A stretch of 39,341 nucleotides of DNA from Acidobacteriota bacterium. Its GTDB lineage: Bacteria; Acidobacteriota; UBA890; WLXD01. Numbering within the stretch: position 1 is the stretch's first letter; every line of letters begins with the position of its first letter. The notes beneath the pieces were generated by a model. It was given only the letters and a program-made list of their open reading frames with translations. It did not search any database and was not told the DNA's origin. The DNA is taken from contig JAJCXT010000045.1 in assembly GCA_029263295.1 (NCBI GenBank), forward strand, positions 1 through 39,341, given 5' to 3'. A program made the translations under genes and the position numbers. This document shows positions 1-8,266 of the stretch, piece after piece.

Positions 1-1
1 C

Positions 2-1744
2 GCCCTATCCGAGATCGGACGGCTCGGCCTGGTCGGCTCCTCCGCATCCGATGGTGACGTCCTGTACGAGATCAGCAAGCGCGTGCAGAAGGGTGTTGGT
101 GTCGACCGGTGCTCGCTCGTGGTCTTCAGCCAGGACGGCCACACAGGCTACGTCGCGGCCAGCGGTGATGACGCCGCGGTCGAGGTCAGACCTCTATCGG
201 TTGAGGAATACCCCGAACTGCAGGCGACGCTCGCGAACGGTGAGATCACGGAGGTGCACCCGAACAACCCGCCAGAACTCTGGCGCAGGATCAGCACGTT
301 CCTTCCCGACACCAACGCGTTCAGCAGCTTTCTAGTAGTTCCCATCAAAGCTGGCGACAAGGTCTTTGGCGCTTTCTATCTCCGTGATCGTGATGCCAAG
401 CGCAGCTTCGACGACGAGGAGCAGGACTTCTGCTGGGCCTCTGCCCTCATGACCGCGTCGTTCATCCGTGGTCGCGATCTACTCGAACAGCTTCGCGTGC
501 AGAGCCAGGTTGACGGTCTGACAGGTCTGCTCAACTTCCAGGCGTTCACGAATCAGATGCACGCGACGCTCAACGCGCAAGATGCCTTCGAAAAGGCGCC
601 CTACACGCTTGTGGTTGTGGACATGGACAACCTCAAGCAGATCAATGACGAACATGGTCACATCGCTGGGAATCGCGGGATCGTCGAGATGGGCCATAGG
701 CTGCGTCAGGCACTGCCAGAGTCGGTGGCAATGTGCCGCTACGGCGGTGACGAGTTCGTTTCGCTCGTTCGTGCCCCGCTTGGTGACACCGTCGCGCAGC
801 TGAACACCATGCTGAACGCGATGAGCATGATGGAATGGGACGCGCCCTTTGATCTGCGCGCCTCGATCGGGATCGCGGAGTTCCCGTCCAGCGCTGACAA
901 CCCGGAGACGTTGCTCGAGGGCGCGGACCAGGCAATGTACCTGGCCAAGGGAAGTGGCGGCCATCGGGTGCGGCAAGCGCAGGCCGATCAGGATCAAACC
1001 GAGGTCTACGAGGCCGTCGTGCAGGTCCAGACCCGCCGCATCGTGCCGAACGTCATGGAACAGTTCGCCGAGAATCTGAGCGAACTGAGGAATCGCACCA
1101 TCCTCGGGTTGCAGGCTCCGGTAGTGAAGGAGTCGGTGGCGGCTCTGATGGAGTCGGTTGAACTCAAGGACCCGCACAGTCGCCGGCACTCGGCCGAGGT
1201 CGCTGAGTTGGCTCGTTCTCTTGCACGCAGCGTCGGTATGGCCGAGGACCATGTTCTTCTGACCGAGATGACCGGCTACCTTCACGATGTGGGCAAGATC
1301 AAGATGCCCACGGACCTTCTGACCAAGACGAGCGCCTACGACGCGCAGGAACGAGCGGTGATCGAACGCGCGCCAGAAGAGGGCGCCCGCATCCTGGCCG
1401 CGCTGCCGGGTCTACGCCAGGTAGCTGATCTCGTCGGCGCCTGTCAGGAACGCTGGGACGGCAAGGGCTATCCCCACCAGATTGCCGGAGACGATATCCC
1501 TCTGCCTTCCCAGATCGTGGGTATTTGCGACGTCTACAACGCTTTGACCTCGGCTCGCGCGCAGCGCCCAGCGATGGAGCGGCACCGCGCCTGCCGGATG
1601 ATCGAACAGGGAATTGGCACGCATTGGAACCCGCGGCTTGCTCGCGTGTTCCTGGACATGGTGACAGCGACCGCTGATAGCGAGAATGCTGACGCCGACA
1701 CGTCTCAGCCTGGAGCCGATAGGCACCGGACGGGGACCCGATAG
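2..1744 (+). CDS. GAF-GGDEF-HD-GYP cyclic-di-GMP signalling protein, 5' end missing
   Basis: The reading frame is open from base 2, so the true start lies outside the window; the first GTG at 83 is internal to a GAF-like sensor domain. A complete GGDEF domain follows, with the metal/substrate segment DNLKQIND near 630 and an intact YGGDEF near 740. The residues before GGDEF do not form an RxxD inhibitory site. The C-terminal third is an HD-GYP domain: HSRRHS near 1180, LHDVGKI near 1280 and RWDGKGYP near 1450. The usual HHE before RWDG reads CQE, so two histidines that normally belong to the metal centre are absent. Families of this type make (GGDEF) and degrade (HD-GYP) cyclic-di-GMP. I infer that synthase activity may persist while the phosphodiesterase is weak or lost. 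The stop codon lies inside the ribosome binding site of the next gene. Confidence 0.9.
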   Translation, partial: ALSEIGRLGLVGSSASDGDVLYEISKRVQKGVGVDRCSLVVFSQDGHTGYVAASGDDAAVEVRPLSVEEYPELQATLANGEITEVHPNNPPELWRRISTFLPDTNAFSSFLVVPIKAGDKVFGAFYLRDRDAKRSFDDEEQDFCWASALMTASFIRGRDLLEQLRVQSQVDGLTGLLNFQAFTNQMHATLNAQDAFEKAPYTLVVVDMDNLKQINDEHGHIAGNRGIVEMGHRLRQALPESVAMCRYGGDEFVSLVRAPLGDTVAQLNTMLNAMSMMEWDAPFDLRASIGIAEFPSSADNPETLLEGADQAMYLAKGSGGHRVRQAQADQDQTEVYEAVVQVQTRRIVPNVMEQFAENLSELRNRTILGLQAPVVKESVAALMESVELKDPHSRRHSAEVAELARSLARSVGMAEDHVLLTEMTGYLHDVGKIKMPTDLLTKTSAYDAQERAVIERAPEEGARILAALPGLRQVADLVGACQERWDGKGYPHQIAGDDIPLPSQIVGICDVYNALTSARAQRPAMERHRACRMIEQGIGTHWNPRLARVFLDMVTATADSENADADTSQPGADRHRTGTR

Positions 1745-1757
1745 GAGGCAACACCCT

Positions 1758-2039
1758 ATGAAGAACGAACAACACGACGAAGGCCGTGCCGCGGCCGAGC
1801 CGCTCGGTGGCGGCCGCCTTGGCGAGTTCATGACCGTCGAGGACGTGGCCGACATGTTGCGCATCAATAAGTCCACCGTCTATCGCATGGCGAAGGCAGG
1901 ACGGATTCCCGCGACCCGCGTGGGTCGGCAGTGGCGGTTCCGTCTCTCGGCCCTCGAGGAGTTCCTCGACGCCGGTGGCGATATGGCGTTTGAAGAGGTG
2001 CAGGACGAAGGACTGAAACAAGCCGTCAACCGCTGGTAG
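1758..2039 (+). CDS. MerR/excisionase-type helix-turn-helix DNA-binding protein
   Basis: This 93-residue protein carries the small winged-helix fold seen in excisionase (Xis)/BldC-like regulators. FMTVEDVADMLRINKSTVYR (about residues 24-43) is the helix-turn-helix, and RIPATRVGRQWRF (about 49-61) is the wing. ATG 1758 is chosen because AGGAGG at 1743-1748 sits 9 nt upstream and overlaps the stop codon of the preceding cyclic-di-GMP gene. An upstream start at 1686 would overlap that gene by about 60 nt and has no comparable ribosome site. No phage or integrase gene is nearby, so I read it as a transcriptional regulator rather than a recombination factor. Co-transcription with the signalling gene suggests a possible output partner. 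BldC-like proteins are known regulators; a link to cyclic-di-GMP here is inference. Confidence 0.8.
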   Translation: MKNEQHDEGRAAAEPLGGGRLGEFMTVEDVADMLRINKSTVYRMAKAGRIPATRVGRQWRFRLSALEEFLDAGGDMAFEEVQDEGLKQAVNRW

Positions 2040-2150
2040 GGCTCTGCAGCTGGGTCTGTCAGCGCTGGATGGAGCGCCGGCCGCATCGCGGTTCGGCCCA
2101 ACGGACGCCTCCTATCCTCCGACCCGCGCGGTAGACGAAACTCGAGCCTG

Positions 2151-2193
2151 AAAAAAGAAAACGGGCCACCGGAAGATCTCCGGTGGCCCGTTC
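2151..2193 (-). terminator. Strong intrinsic terminator of htrA, possibly bidirectional
   Basis: A perfect 13-bp stem pairs 2161-2173 with 2179-2191 around a 5-nt loop. On the minus strand it is followed by a T-rich run (complement of the A-rich 2151-2160), so it should end transcripts of the minus-strand protease gene. On the plus strand only TTCTCT follows, so it may also stop the plus-strand regulator transcript, but less efficiently. Confidence 0.85.
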
Positions 2194-2215
2194 TCTATCT
2201 GCAATCCAGCCGTTT

Positions 2216-3892
2216 CTAGCGCGGCACAGGCATACGCAATGCCAGGAAGATGCTGGCGCTCTGGCGCCGCGAGTACACGCGCAGCGGCACGGCGTCGCCG
2301 GGGCCGAACCCGCCAATCTCAGCGTCGAACTGCTCCACGCTCTCGACGTTGGTACGCACCCTGCGGATCACGTCGCCGGGTTGAATGCCGACGCGTGCGG
2401 CGGGGCTGGCCTCGGCAACATCGGTCACCACCACTCCATCGATGCCGGCCGGAATCTCGAGCTGGCGGCGCAGCTGGTTAGTGAGTGCTGTTACACGGAA
2501 GCCGAGGGCCTGCGCGCTCGACGACTCCAGGTCGAAGGGATCCTCTTCGCTCGGCTGTTCCTCGGGAGGCCCGCCTGCACCGAATCCGAGCTGCTCGGCA
2601 ATAATCTCGGATTCTGGCGGGCGCTCGGTCAGTGTGACCGTGATCGAACGGTCGCTGTCGCCGTCATTCGCAGCCGGCCGCACGATCTCCAGTTCAACGG
2701 CGTCGCCCGGTCCGTGGCTGGCGATGCGCTGCAGGAAGTCCTGCTGGCCTTCGAGTCGCTCGCCGTCCACGCCTAGCACGATGTCGCCCTCCTCGACTCC
2801 GGCAGCCTCGGCCGGGCCACCTTCGTTGACGGTGCTGATGATCGCACCCCGAGCGCGCGGCGCCAGGTCGTAGGCGTCACGCAGGTCGCGGTCTAGGGAT
2901 CGCACCTGAACTCCCAGGTAGCCGCGGATCACCCGGCCGTGCTCGCGTAACTGATCGGTCACGCGCCGTGCCATGTTGACCGGCACGGCGAAGCCTACAC
3001 CGTTGAAGCTGGGGTTGAATCCGCCGCCGGTAGCTATCGCGGTGTTAATACCGATGATCTCGCCATGGAGATTTACCAGTGGCCCACCGGAGTTGCCGGG
3101 GTTGATGGCGGCATCGGTCTGAACGAAGTCCTGATATGGCGTTCGCATCCCCTGCAGGTTCGCGCGGCCGATGGCCGACACGATTCCGGCTGACACCGTG
3201 TTCTGGAGACCGAAGGGCGCGCCGATCGCCATGACCCATTCGCCGACGCGCAACTGCTCGGAGTCGCCGAGCGGCGCGAACGGCAGCCGCCGACCGTCGA
3301 TCTTCAGGAGGGCGATATCGGTACCCAGGTCGGCGCCAATGATCTCGGCGTCATAGAGACGGTCATCCTGCAACGTGACCTGTACGCGGCTGGCCAACTT
3401 GAGGGTGGCCGTGCGCGGATCGAGTTCCGCCACGACATGGGCGTTGGTCAAGACGTAGCCGTCGTCGCTGATCAGGACGCCGGAACCCTGGCTGCGCGCC
3501 TCGTTCTGAAAGTCGAAGTCCTCGCCGTCGCCGTCTTCCTGCCCCTCTTCCTCGTCGAGTTCAGGCTGGCGTCCGAAGAAGTCCTCAAAGAAGTCCTGGA
3601 AGCGACCATTCTGGTCCTGTCCCTGAGCCTGCGTGTGCGGATTGTCCTGTGCCCGGGTGGCTTCGATGAACACCACGGTGGGGCCAACGCTGTCGGCAAC
3701 GTTCACGAACGCGGCCTGCGGCACCATGTCCGCCAGGCGCGAATCCGGTGAGTCCAGGACCGCGTTGGTTGCCTGTTGTGTCTCGGTGCCAATCGCGGTC
3801 TGTCCACCGCCGACAACAAGCCCGATGATCAGCCCGCCGGCCACCAGGACCAGCGGAGCCGCGAGTCGAGCGGGTTTCTTCCAGATGCTCAT
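2216..3892 (-). CDS. HtrA/DegP-family periplasmic serine protease with two PDZ domains
   Basis: The protein has 558 residues. It begins with a membrane segment (about 10-30) that is a signal anchor or signal peptide. A trypsin-like domain follows with triad H152 (TNAHVV), D192 (GTDIALLKI) and S268 (GNSGGP). Two PDZ domains occupy roughly 315-420 and 465-555. HtrA proteases degrade or refold damaged envelope proteins, with the PDZ domains recognising C-termini and controlling activation. The loop before the catalytic His is long: it has an FxxFFxxFF patch and then a Glu/Asp-rich stretch (about 97-128), longer and more acidic than usual. AGGAGG (3901-3906 on the opposite strand) lies 8 nt before ATG 3892. 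The gene appears monocistronic, between the terminator of citrate synthase and its own. DegP, DegQ and DegS-like paralogues cannot be separated from sequence alone. Confidence 0.95.
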   Translation of the reverse strand: MSIWKKPARLAAPLVLVAGGLIIGLVVGGGQTAIGTETQQATNAVLDSPDSRLADMVPQAAFVNVADSVGPTVVFIEATRAQDNPHTQAQGQDQNGRFQDFFEDFFGRQPELDEEEGQEDGDGEDFDFQNEARSQGSGVLISDDGYVLTNAHVVAELDPRTATLKLASRVQVTLQDDRLYDAEIIGADLGTDIALLKIDGRRLPFAPLGDSEQLRVGEWVMAIGAPFGLQNTVSAGIVSAIGRANLQGMRTPYQDFVQTDAAINPGNSGGPLVNLHGEIIGINTAIATGGGFNPSFNGVGFAVPVNMARRVTDQLREHGRVIRGYLGVQVRSLDRDLRDAYDLAPRARGAIISTVNEGGPAEAAGVEEGDIVLGVDGERLEGQQDFLQRIASHGPGDAVELEIVRPAANDGDSDRSITVTLTERPPESEIIAEQLGFGAGGPPEEQPSEEDPFDLESSSAQALGFRVTALTNQLRRQLEIPAGIDGVVVTDVAEASPAARVGIQPGDVIRRVRTNVESVEQFDAEIGGFGPGDAVPLRVYSRRQSASIFLALRMPVPR

Positions 3893-3972
3893 CGGATATT
3901 CCTCCTGGGGAACTCGTGCTGCATTTCCCCCACCAGCGGCGTGGGCGTACTAGGTATGACGGGGTGGGGGTT

Positions 3973-3996
3973 AAAAAGACGACTCGCAGAGTCATC
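3973..3996 (-). terminator. Intrinsic terminator after citrate synthase
   Basis: On the minus strand an 8-bp stem (3989-3996 with 3978-3985, one G-T pair) around a 3-nt loop is followed directly by five T residues (complement of 3973-3977). It lies about 80 nt after the citrate synthase stop and about 80 nt before the htrA start, so it separates two transcription units. Confidence 0.7.
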
Positions 3997-4075
3997 TGAA
4001 CACAGCTTAGCCTGAAAGAACTTGGCCGGCCATGACCGAGGTTGAGCTATGCGCTGGCCGGCCCACAAGCCAGGG

Positions 4076-5215
4076 TCAGCCGCGGTCTTCGACCGTCACG
4101 TACTGCCGTTCGCCAGGGCCCACATACTCGGCGCGCGGGCGGATCAGCTTGTTGTCCGCGTACTGCTCCATGACATGCGTCGTCCAGCCCGCGATTCGCG
4201 ACAGCGCGAACACCGCCGGGAAGCTGAGCGGTTCCAGATGCAGGTACGAGTACAGGCTCGCCGACCAGAAATCGACATTCACCTGGAGCCCCTTGCTCTC
4301 ATTGACAACATCTACAAGGCGGGCCGAAATATCGAGTAGCCCCGGGTCACCGTTCTCGCGCAGCGCCTCGGCGTGAGCGCGCAAGTGCCGCGAGCGTGGG
4401 TCTTCGACTTTGTAGACGCGGTGGCCGAAGCCCATGATGCGTTCTTTCTTGGCCAGTTTGGCCTCAACCCATGCCGGCACACGCTCTACCGCACCGATGT
4501 CGTCGAGCATCTCGCGCACGCGCCGGTTGGCGCCTCCGTGCAACGCGCCCTTGAGCGTGCCGACGGCCGAGGTAATTGCGGAGTGCATGTCCGACAGGGT
4601 CGCCGCCGTTACCTTCGCGGAAAAAGTGGAGGCGTTGAACCCGTGGTCCGCGTGCAGCACGAGGGCGACATCCATGGCCCGCGCCTCGGTGTCGTTCGGC
4701 CGCTCACCACGAAGCATGTACAGGTAGTTGGCGGCGTGACCGAGAGCCGGGTCAGGTGCGACGGGGTCGAGACCCTGGCGGGCGCGCTCGATGGCCGCCA
4801 CGAGCGTGGCCAACTGGGCCGTCAGGCGGCCAGCCTTACGCTTGTTGGCTGCCTCTGACAGGTCCTCGGCGTCGGCGTCGTACTGGCCGAGCGCAGAGAC
4901 CGCCGTCCGAAGCGTTCCCATGGGCGAGACATCCGAGGGGACGTTCTGGATGTACTCCAGGATCGGTGCCGGGACGTCTCGCTGCGAAGACAGGAACGTG
5001 GTGAAGTCGGCCAGTTCGGCGCGACTCGGTAGTTCCTGGTTCCACAACAGGTAGACGGTTTCTTCGAAGCTCGAATTCTCCGCCAGGTCGTGAATGTCAT
5101 AACCGCTATAGCGCAGGACCCCCTTCTCGCCGTCGATGAACGAGACGGACGACTTCCCGGCAACGACGCCGGCCAGACCGGATGACTTCTTGGGTGCGGC
5201 TTCGGTGTTGCTCAT
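4076..5215 (-). CDS. gltA: Citrate synthase
   Basis: Citrate synthase condenses acetyl-CoA with oxaloacetate at the entry to the TCA cycle. The protein (379 residues from ATG 5215) has all key elements: HADHGFNAS (about 188-196), ALHGGAN with H226, GFGHRVYK with H265, and VDFWSA with the catalytic D315. Its size matches the short, dimeric citrate synthases rather than the longer NADH-regulated hexamers of E. coli. The frame continues upstream to a TTG at 5260, but the ATG follows a GCAGGCG ribosome-site-like stretch and gives a normal N-terminus. Short citrate synthases and 2-methylcitrate synthases are hard to tell apart; no prp genes are nearby, so I favour the TCA enzyme. It ends before its own terminator. 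Confidence 0.93.
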   Translation of the reverse strand: MSNTEAAPKKSSGLAGVVAGKSSVSFIDGEKGVLRYSGYDIHDLAENSSFEETVYLLWNQELPSRAELADFTTFLSSQRDVPAPILEYIQNVPSDVSPMGTLRTAVSALGQYDADAEDLSEAANKRKAGRLTAQLATLVAAIERARQGLDPVAPDPALGHAANYLYMLRGERPNDTEARAMDVALVLHADHGFNASTFSAKVTAATLSDMHSAITSAVGTLKGALHGGANRRVREMLDDIGAVERVPAWVEAKLAKKERIMGFGHRVYKVEDPRSRHLRAHAEALRENGDPGLLDISARLVDVVNESKGLQVNVDFWSASLYSYLHLEPLSFPAVFALSRIAGWTTHVMEQYADNKLIRPRAEYVGPGERQYVTVEDRG

Positions 5216-5304
5216 GCGCTTGTCGCCTGCTTTTGTGTCGATCGCATCACCATCGGGCAATAGCGTGCGATGCGCGGAGGCTCTTGCTTTGGTTATCTAG
5301 ATAG

Positions 5305-5333
5305 ATCGTAATGCCTACCCCGGATGCCCACAA
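5305..5333 (-). promoter_or_regulatory. Possible sigma-70-like promoter for citrate synthase
   Basis: On the minus strand TTGTGG (complement of 5328-5333) and TACGAT (complement of 5305-5310) are separated by 17 nt. They lie about 90 nt upstream of ATG 5215 in an unusually AT-rich patch. The match is moderate and rests on position and spacing only. Confidence 0.25.
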
Positions 5334-5386
5334 ATCACCTCGTGGCGGCGTGCCCGAGGTGCGGCCGCCGGAGGGCGAAGCTGGTC

Positions 5387-6748
5387 CTAGCGGGCGCGCA
5401 GTTCGGCGATCAACGCGGCGAGCCGTGGCGAGTTCCGTACGGGGTAGGCGGAGGGGTCCCTCAGTCGCCGCACTCCCTCGGGCAGGGCCTTGCGCTGTTG
5501 CTGGGCGTGCTCTCGAATCGCCTCCAACTCGGGCATCGGCTCGAGTATCTGACCGTCGCGCATGTACGGCCGCAGGAGCGGTTCGCCGCCGAGGTCTTCG
5601 TCGGCCATTCCGACCGTGTCATCCGTCGGACGACCATCGGTGTCGACGCGGCGCCAGATCTGTTTGCGGCCAGGTAGTGATACCTTCGCGGCGCTCAGCT
5701 TGATCACAGGCGTCTCGTCGCCGTTCGCGTCATCGCACGCGACGAGCTTGTAGGTGCTCGAGAGCGAGGGCGCGTCGCCGGAGGTGCCCAGTTGAGTGCC
5801 TACCCCGAAGCCGTCGAGCATCGCGCCGTCGGCGAGCAGTTGCTTGATCTTGTACTCGTCAAGGTCACCGCTGGCCAGGATGTGTGTGTCCTGGCAGCCG
5901 CCTTCATCTAGCGCCACGCGCACCTCCTGGGACAAGGCCAGCAGGTCGCCCGAATCGATCCGTACGGCCGCCAGACGGCGCCCGTCGCCGAGCTCTGACG
6001 CCACGCGCGCGGCGATGCGGGCGCCTTCGACGGTGTCATAGGTGTCGATCAGCAGGGTCGGATCGCCCGGGTACGACTGCGCGAACTTGTGGAAGGCCTC
6101 TTCCTCGTCGCGGTGGAACATCACGAAGGAGTGAGCCATCGTGCCGAAGATAGGAATACCGAAGCGTTCGTTGGCCAGCACATTCGACGTGCCCATGCAG
6201 CCGCCGATATACGCCGCCCGCGCCGCTAGCAGTCCAGCCTGCGGCCCGTGATCACGTCGCGGAGTGAAGTCGATCACCGCGCGCCCGTCCGCCGCGTCCA
6301 CGACTCTGGCCGCCTTCGACGCGATCATGGTCTGGTAGGTCATCGTCGTGAGCAGATACGTTTCGATGATCTGCGCCTCGATAATGGGCGCGGTCACTCG
6401 CAGCAGCGGCCCTGGGGGGAAGTACGTCGTGCCCTCGGGCACAGCTTCCACGGATCCAGTGAAACGGAGTGACCCCAGGTACTCAACGAACTCCGGCTTC
6501 AGATGGCCGCACTGCTCCAGGTAGTCGAGGGCCTCGGGCCAGAAGCGAAAGTCGCGGAGGTAGGCGAGGGCCTGCTCCAGGCCGGCGGCAACGAGGTACC
6601 CGCGCTGTGTCGGGAGCCGGCGCACGGACAGGTCGAAGGTCGACGTGCGATCGGCAATCCCGGCCTCGAGAAAAGCCTGCGCCATCGTCAGCTCGTACAG
6701 GTCAGTGGACAGACCCATGCGTTCCAACGTGATCAGTCCGTGGCGCAA
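5387..6748 (-). CDS. pncB: Nicotinate phosphoribosyltransferase
   Basis: This enzyme joins nicotinate to PRPP (with ATP hydrolysis) to give nicotinate mononucleotide, the Preiss-Handler entry to NAD. The 453-residue length fits the family. The N-terminal STDLYELTMAQAF segment is a family signature, and GTMAHSFVMFHRDEEEAF (around residue 200) contains the histidine region that is phosphorylated in characterised enzymes. RIDSGDL (around 265) belongs to the phosphoribosyl-binding core. I chose TTG 6748 because GGAGG (complement of 6754-6758) sits 5 nt upstream; an ATG 30 nt further in has no ribosome site. It is on the same strand as citrate synthase, about 170 nt away, and seems to be its own unit. 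Confidence 0.93.
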   Translation of the reverse strand: MRHGLITLERMGLSTDLYELTMAQAFLEAGIADRTSTFDLSVRRLPTQRGYLVAAGLEQALAYLRDFRFWPEALDYLEQCGHLKPEFVEYLGSLRFTGSVEAVPEGTTYFPPGPLLRVTAPIIEAQIIETYLLTTMTYQTMIASKAARVVDAADGRAVIDFTPRRDHGPQAGLLAARAAYIGGCMGTSNVLANERFGIPIFGTMAHSFVMFHRDEEEAFHKFAQSYPGDPTLLIDTYDTVEGARIAARVASELGDGRRLAAVRIDSGDLLALSQEVRVALDEGGCQDTHILASGDLDEYKIKQLLADGAMLDGFGVGTQLGTSGDAPSLSSTYKLVACDDANGDETPVIKLSAAKVSLPGRKQIWRRVDTDGRPTDDTVGMADEDLGGEPLLRPYMRDGQILEPMPELEAIREHAQQQRKALPEGVRRLRDPSAYPVRNSPRLAALIAELRAR

Positions 6749-6850
6749 AGTGACCTCCAGCGAAGGGAAACGACCCGAGCAGCCTACAGGACGAGGGTAG
6801 GGGAGCTACCCCGGCGGTGCTAACATGCGGCGCCCGATAGATTCACCTCA

Positions 6851-8254
6851 GTGAGCGGCATGAAAATCTCATTTCACGGGGCGGCCGGCGAAGTAACCGG
6901 CTCCTGCCATCTCGTCGAGACGACCGCCGGCCGGATTCTGCTGGACTGTGGGTTGATCCAGGGCGGCAAGGAGCGCCACGAGCGTAACCGCGCCCCGTTC
7001 GAGTTCGTGGCGGCGGACATCGATGTCGTGGTGCTGTCGCATGCGCATATCGATCATTCGGGGCGGCTGCCGTTGCTGCGCAAGGCAGGCTACCGGGGGC
7101 CGATCTACGCGACCCCGGCGACGATCGATCTGGTACGGATTCTGCTAGTCGACTCAGGACACATTCACGAGGAAGACGCTCGCTGGACGATCAAGCGCCT
7201 TCGTAAGAAGGGCAAGGACGCCAGCCACATCACTCCCCTGTACACGCAGGCTGATGCGTTGGCGGTGATGGAACAGTTCGTGCCAGTGGACTTCAACGAC
7301 TGGGTCCGTCTCGACGGTTTGGGGCGCGTACGGTTTGTTGCGGCGGGGCACATTCTCGGGGCCGCCATTGTCGAACTCGAAATCGAGGACGGTGACGCCT
7401 GTCGTCATGTGACCTTTTCGGGGGATCTCGGCGTCGAGGGTGCCCGGCTCCTTTCGCGCCCTGCACAGGTGGAAAGCCCAGAGGTTCTGCTGATGGAGTC
7501 CACCTACGGCGATCGCGACCGGGACGAGGAGGACGACCGGACCGAGGCGCTCTTCAAGGTAGTTCGCGACACGGTGGAGCGCGGTGGCAAGGTCGTGATT
7601 CCGTCGTTCGCGGTTGGCCGGACCCAGGAGATTCTGGCGCGACTCAACGACCTGGTGGAATCGGGGCGACTCCGCGGCGTGCCGGTGTTCGTGGACTCGC
7701 CGATGGCCGTAGAAGCAACGGCGGTATTTACCCGCTTCCCGGACGTGTACTCGAAAGACGCGCGACGCAAGTACTGCTCGGGCGACGCACCGTTGGAGTT
7801 CGACGGGCTACGTCTCGTCACCAAGGTGCAGGAGTCAAAGGCGATCAACGCGTCGCGCATGCCGAGCGTGATCATCTCGGCCTCCGGGATGTGTACTGCG
7901 GGTCGCGTGAAACACCACCTCAAGAACGAGATATCGAACGCACGAAGCACGATCCTGTTCGTCGGCTACCAGGCGCGCGGCTCGCTAGGGCAGATCATCC
8001 AATCGGGCGTCAGCCCGGTGCGAATACATGGCGAGTGGTTCGATGTCAGAGCGCGCGTCGAACAGATTCCCGGCTTCTCCGCGCACGCCGACCGGACCGG
8101 GCTGATCGAGTGGTACGACGGGTTGGGTGGCAACCCGGATCACACCTTCGTAGTGCACGGTGATCCCGAGGCGGCGGCGGCTCTCGCCGCGACGCTGCGG
8201 CAGCGCGAGGCGAACGTTATCGTGCCGCAGCGTGGCGAGTCCTACGAGATCTAG
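6851..8254 (+). CDS. Metallo-beta-lactamase-fold beta-CASP ribonuclease-like protein
   Basis: The 467-residue protein has the layout of bacterial proteins related to the eukaryotic mRNA 3'-processing nuclease CPSF73. An N-terminal metallo-beta-lactamase fold carries SHAHIDHSG (H64, H66, D68, H69), H167 (AAGHILGAA) and D192 (SGDLG). The beta-CASP cap contains MESTYGDR and PSVIISASGMCTAGR. The C-terminal FSAHADRTGL completes the RNA-processing motifs. It lacks the long C-terminal domain of RNase J. The family cuts RNA; the precise substrate is unknown here. GTG 6851 is the first start, but ATG 6860 is equally possible because neither has a clear ribosome site. It runs convergently into the M14 gene with only 12 nt between stop codons. 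Confidence 0.9.
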   Translation: MSGMKISFHGAAGEVTGSCHLVETTAGRILLDCGLIQGGKERHERNRAPFEFVAADIDVVVLSHAHIDHSGRLPLLRKAGYRGPIYATPATIDLVRILLVDSGHIHEEDARWTIKRLRKKGKDASHITPLYTQADALAVMEQFVPVDFNDWVRLDGLGRVRFVAAGHILGAAIVELEIEDGDACRHVTFSGDLGVEGARLLSRPAQVESPEVLLMESTYGDRDRDEEDDRTEALFKVVRDTVERGGKVVIPSFAVGRTQEILARLNDLVESGRLRGVPVFVDSPMAVEATAVFTRFPDVYSKDARRKYCSGDAPLEFDGLRLVTKVQESKAINASRMPSVIISASGMCTAGRVKHHLKNEISNARSTILFVGYQARGSLGQIIQSGVSPVRIHGEWFDVRARVEQIPGFSAHADRTGLIEWYDGLGGNPDHTFVVHGDPEAAAALAATLRQREANVIVPQRGESYEI

Positions 8255-8266
8255 CAGACCGTAGCG

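Noticed and set aside
1758-2039. Excisionase as evidence of a prophage or integrative element
   Set aside because: No integrase, attachment-site repeat, tRNA or phage gene is nearby, and the gene is coupled to a signalling gene.
4020-4075. GGCCGGCC repeats after citrate synthase
   Set aside because: Short GC-rich palindromes with no T-tract are common in high-GC DNA; the clear terminator lies at 3973-3996.
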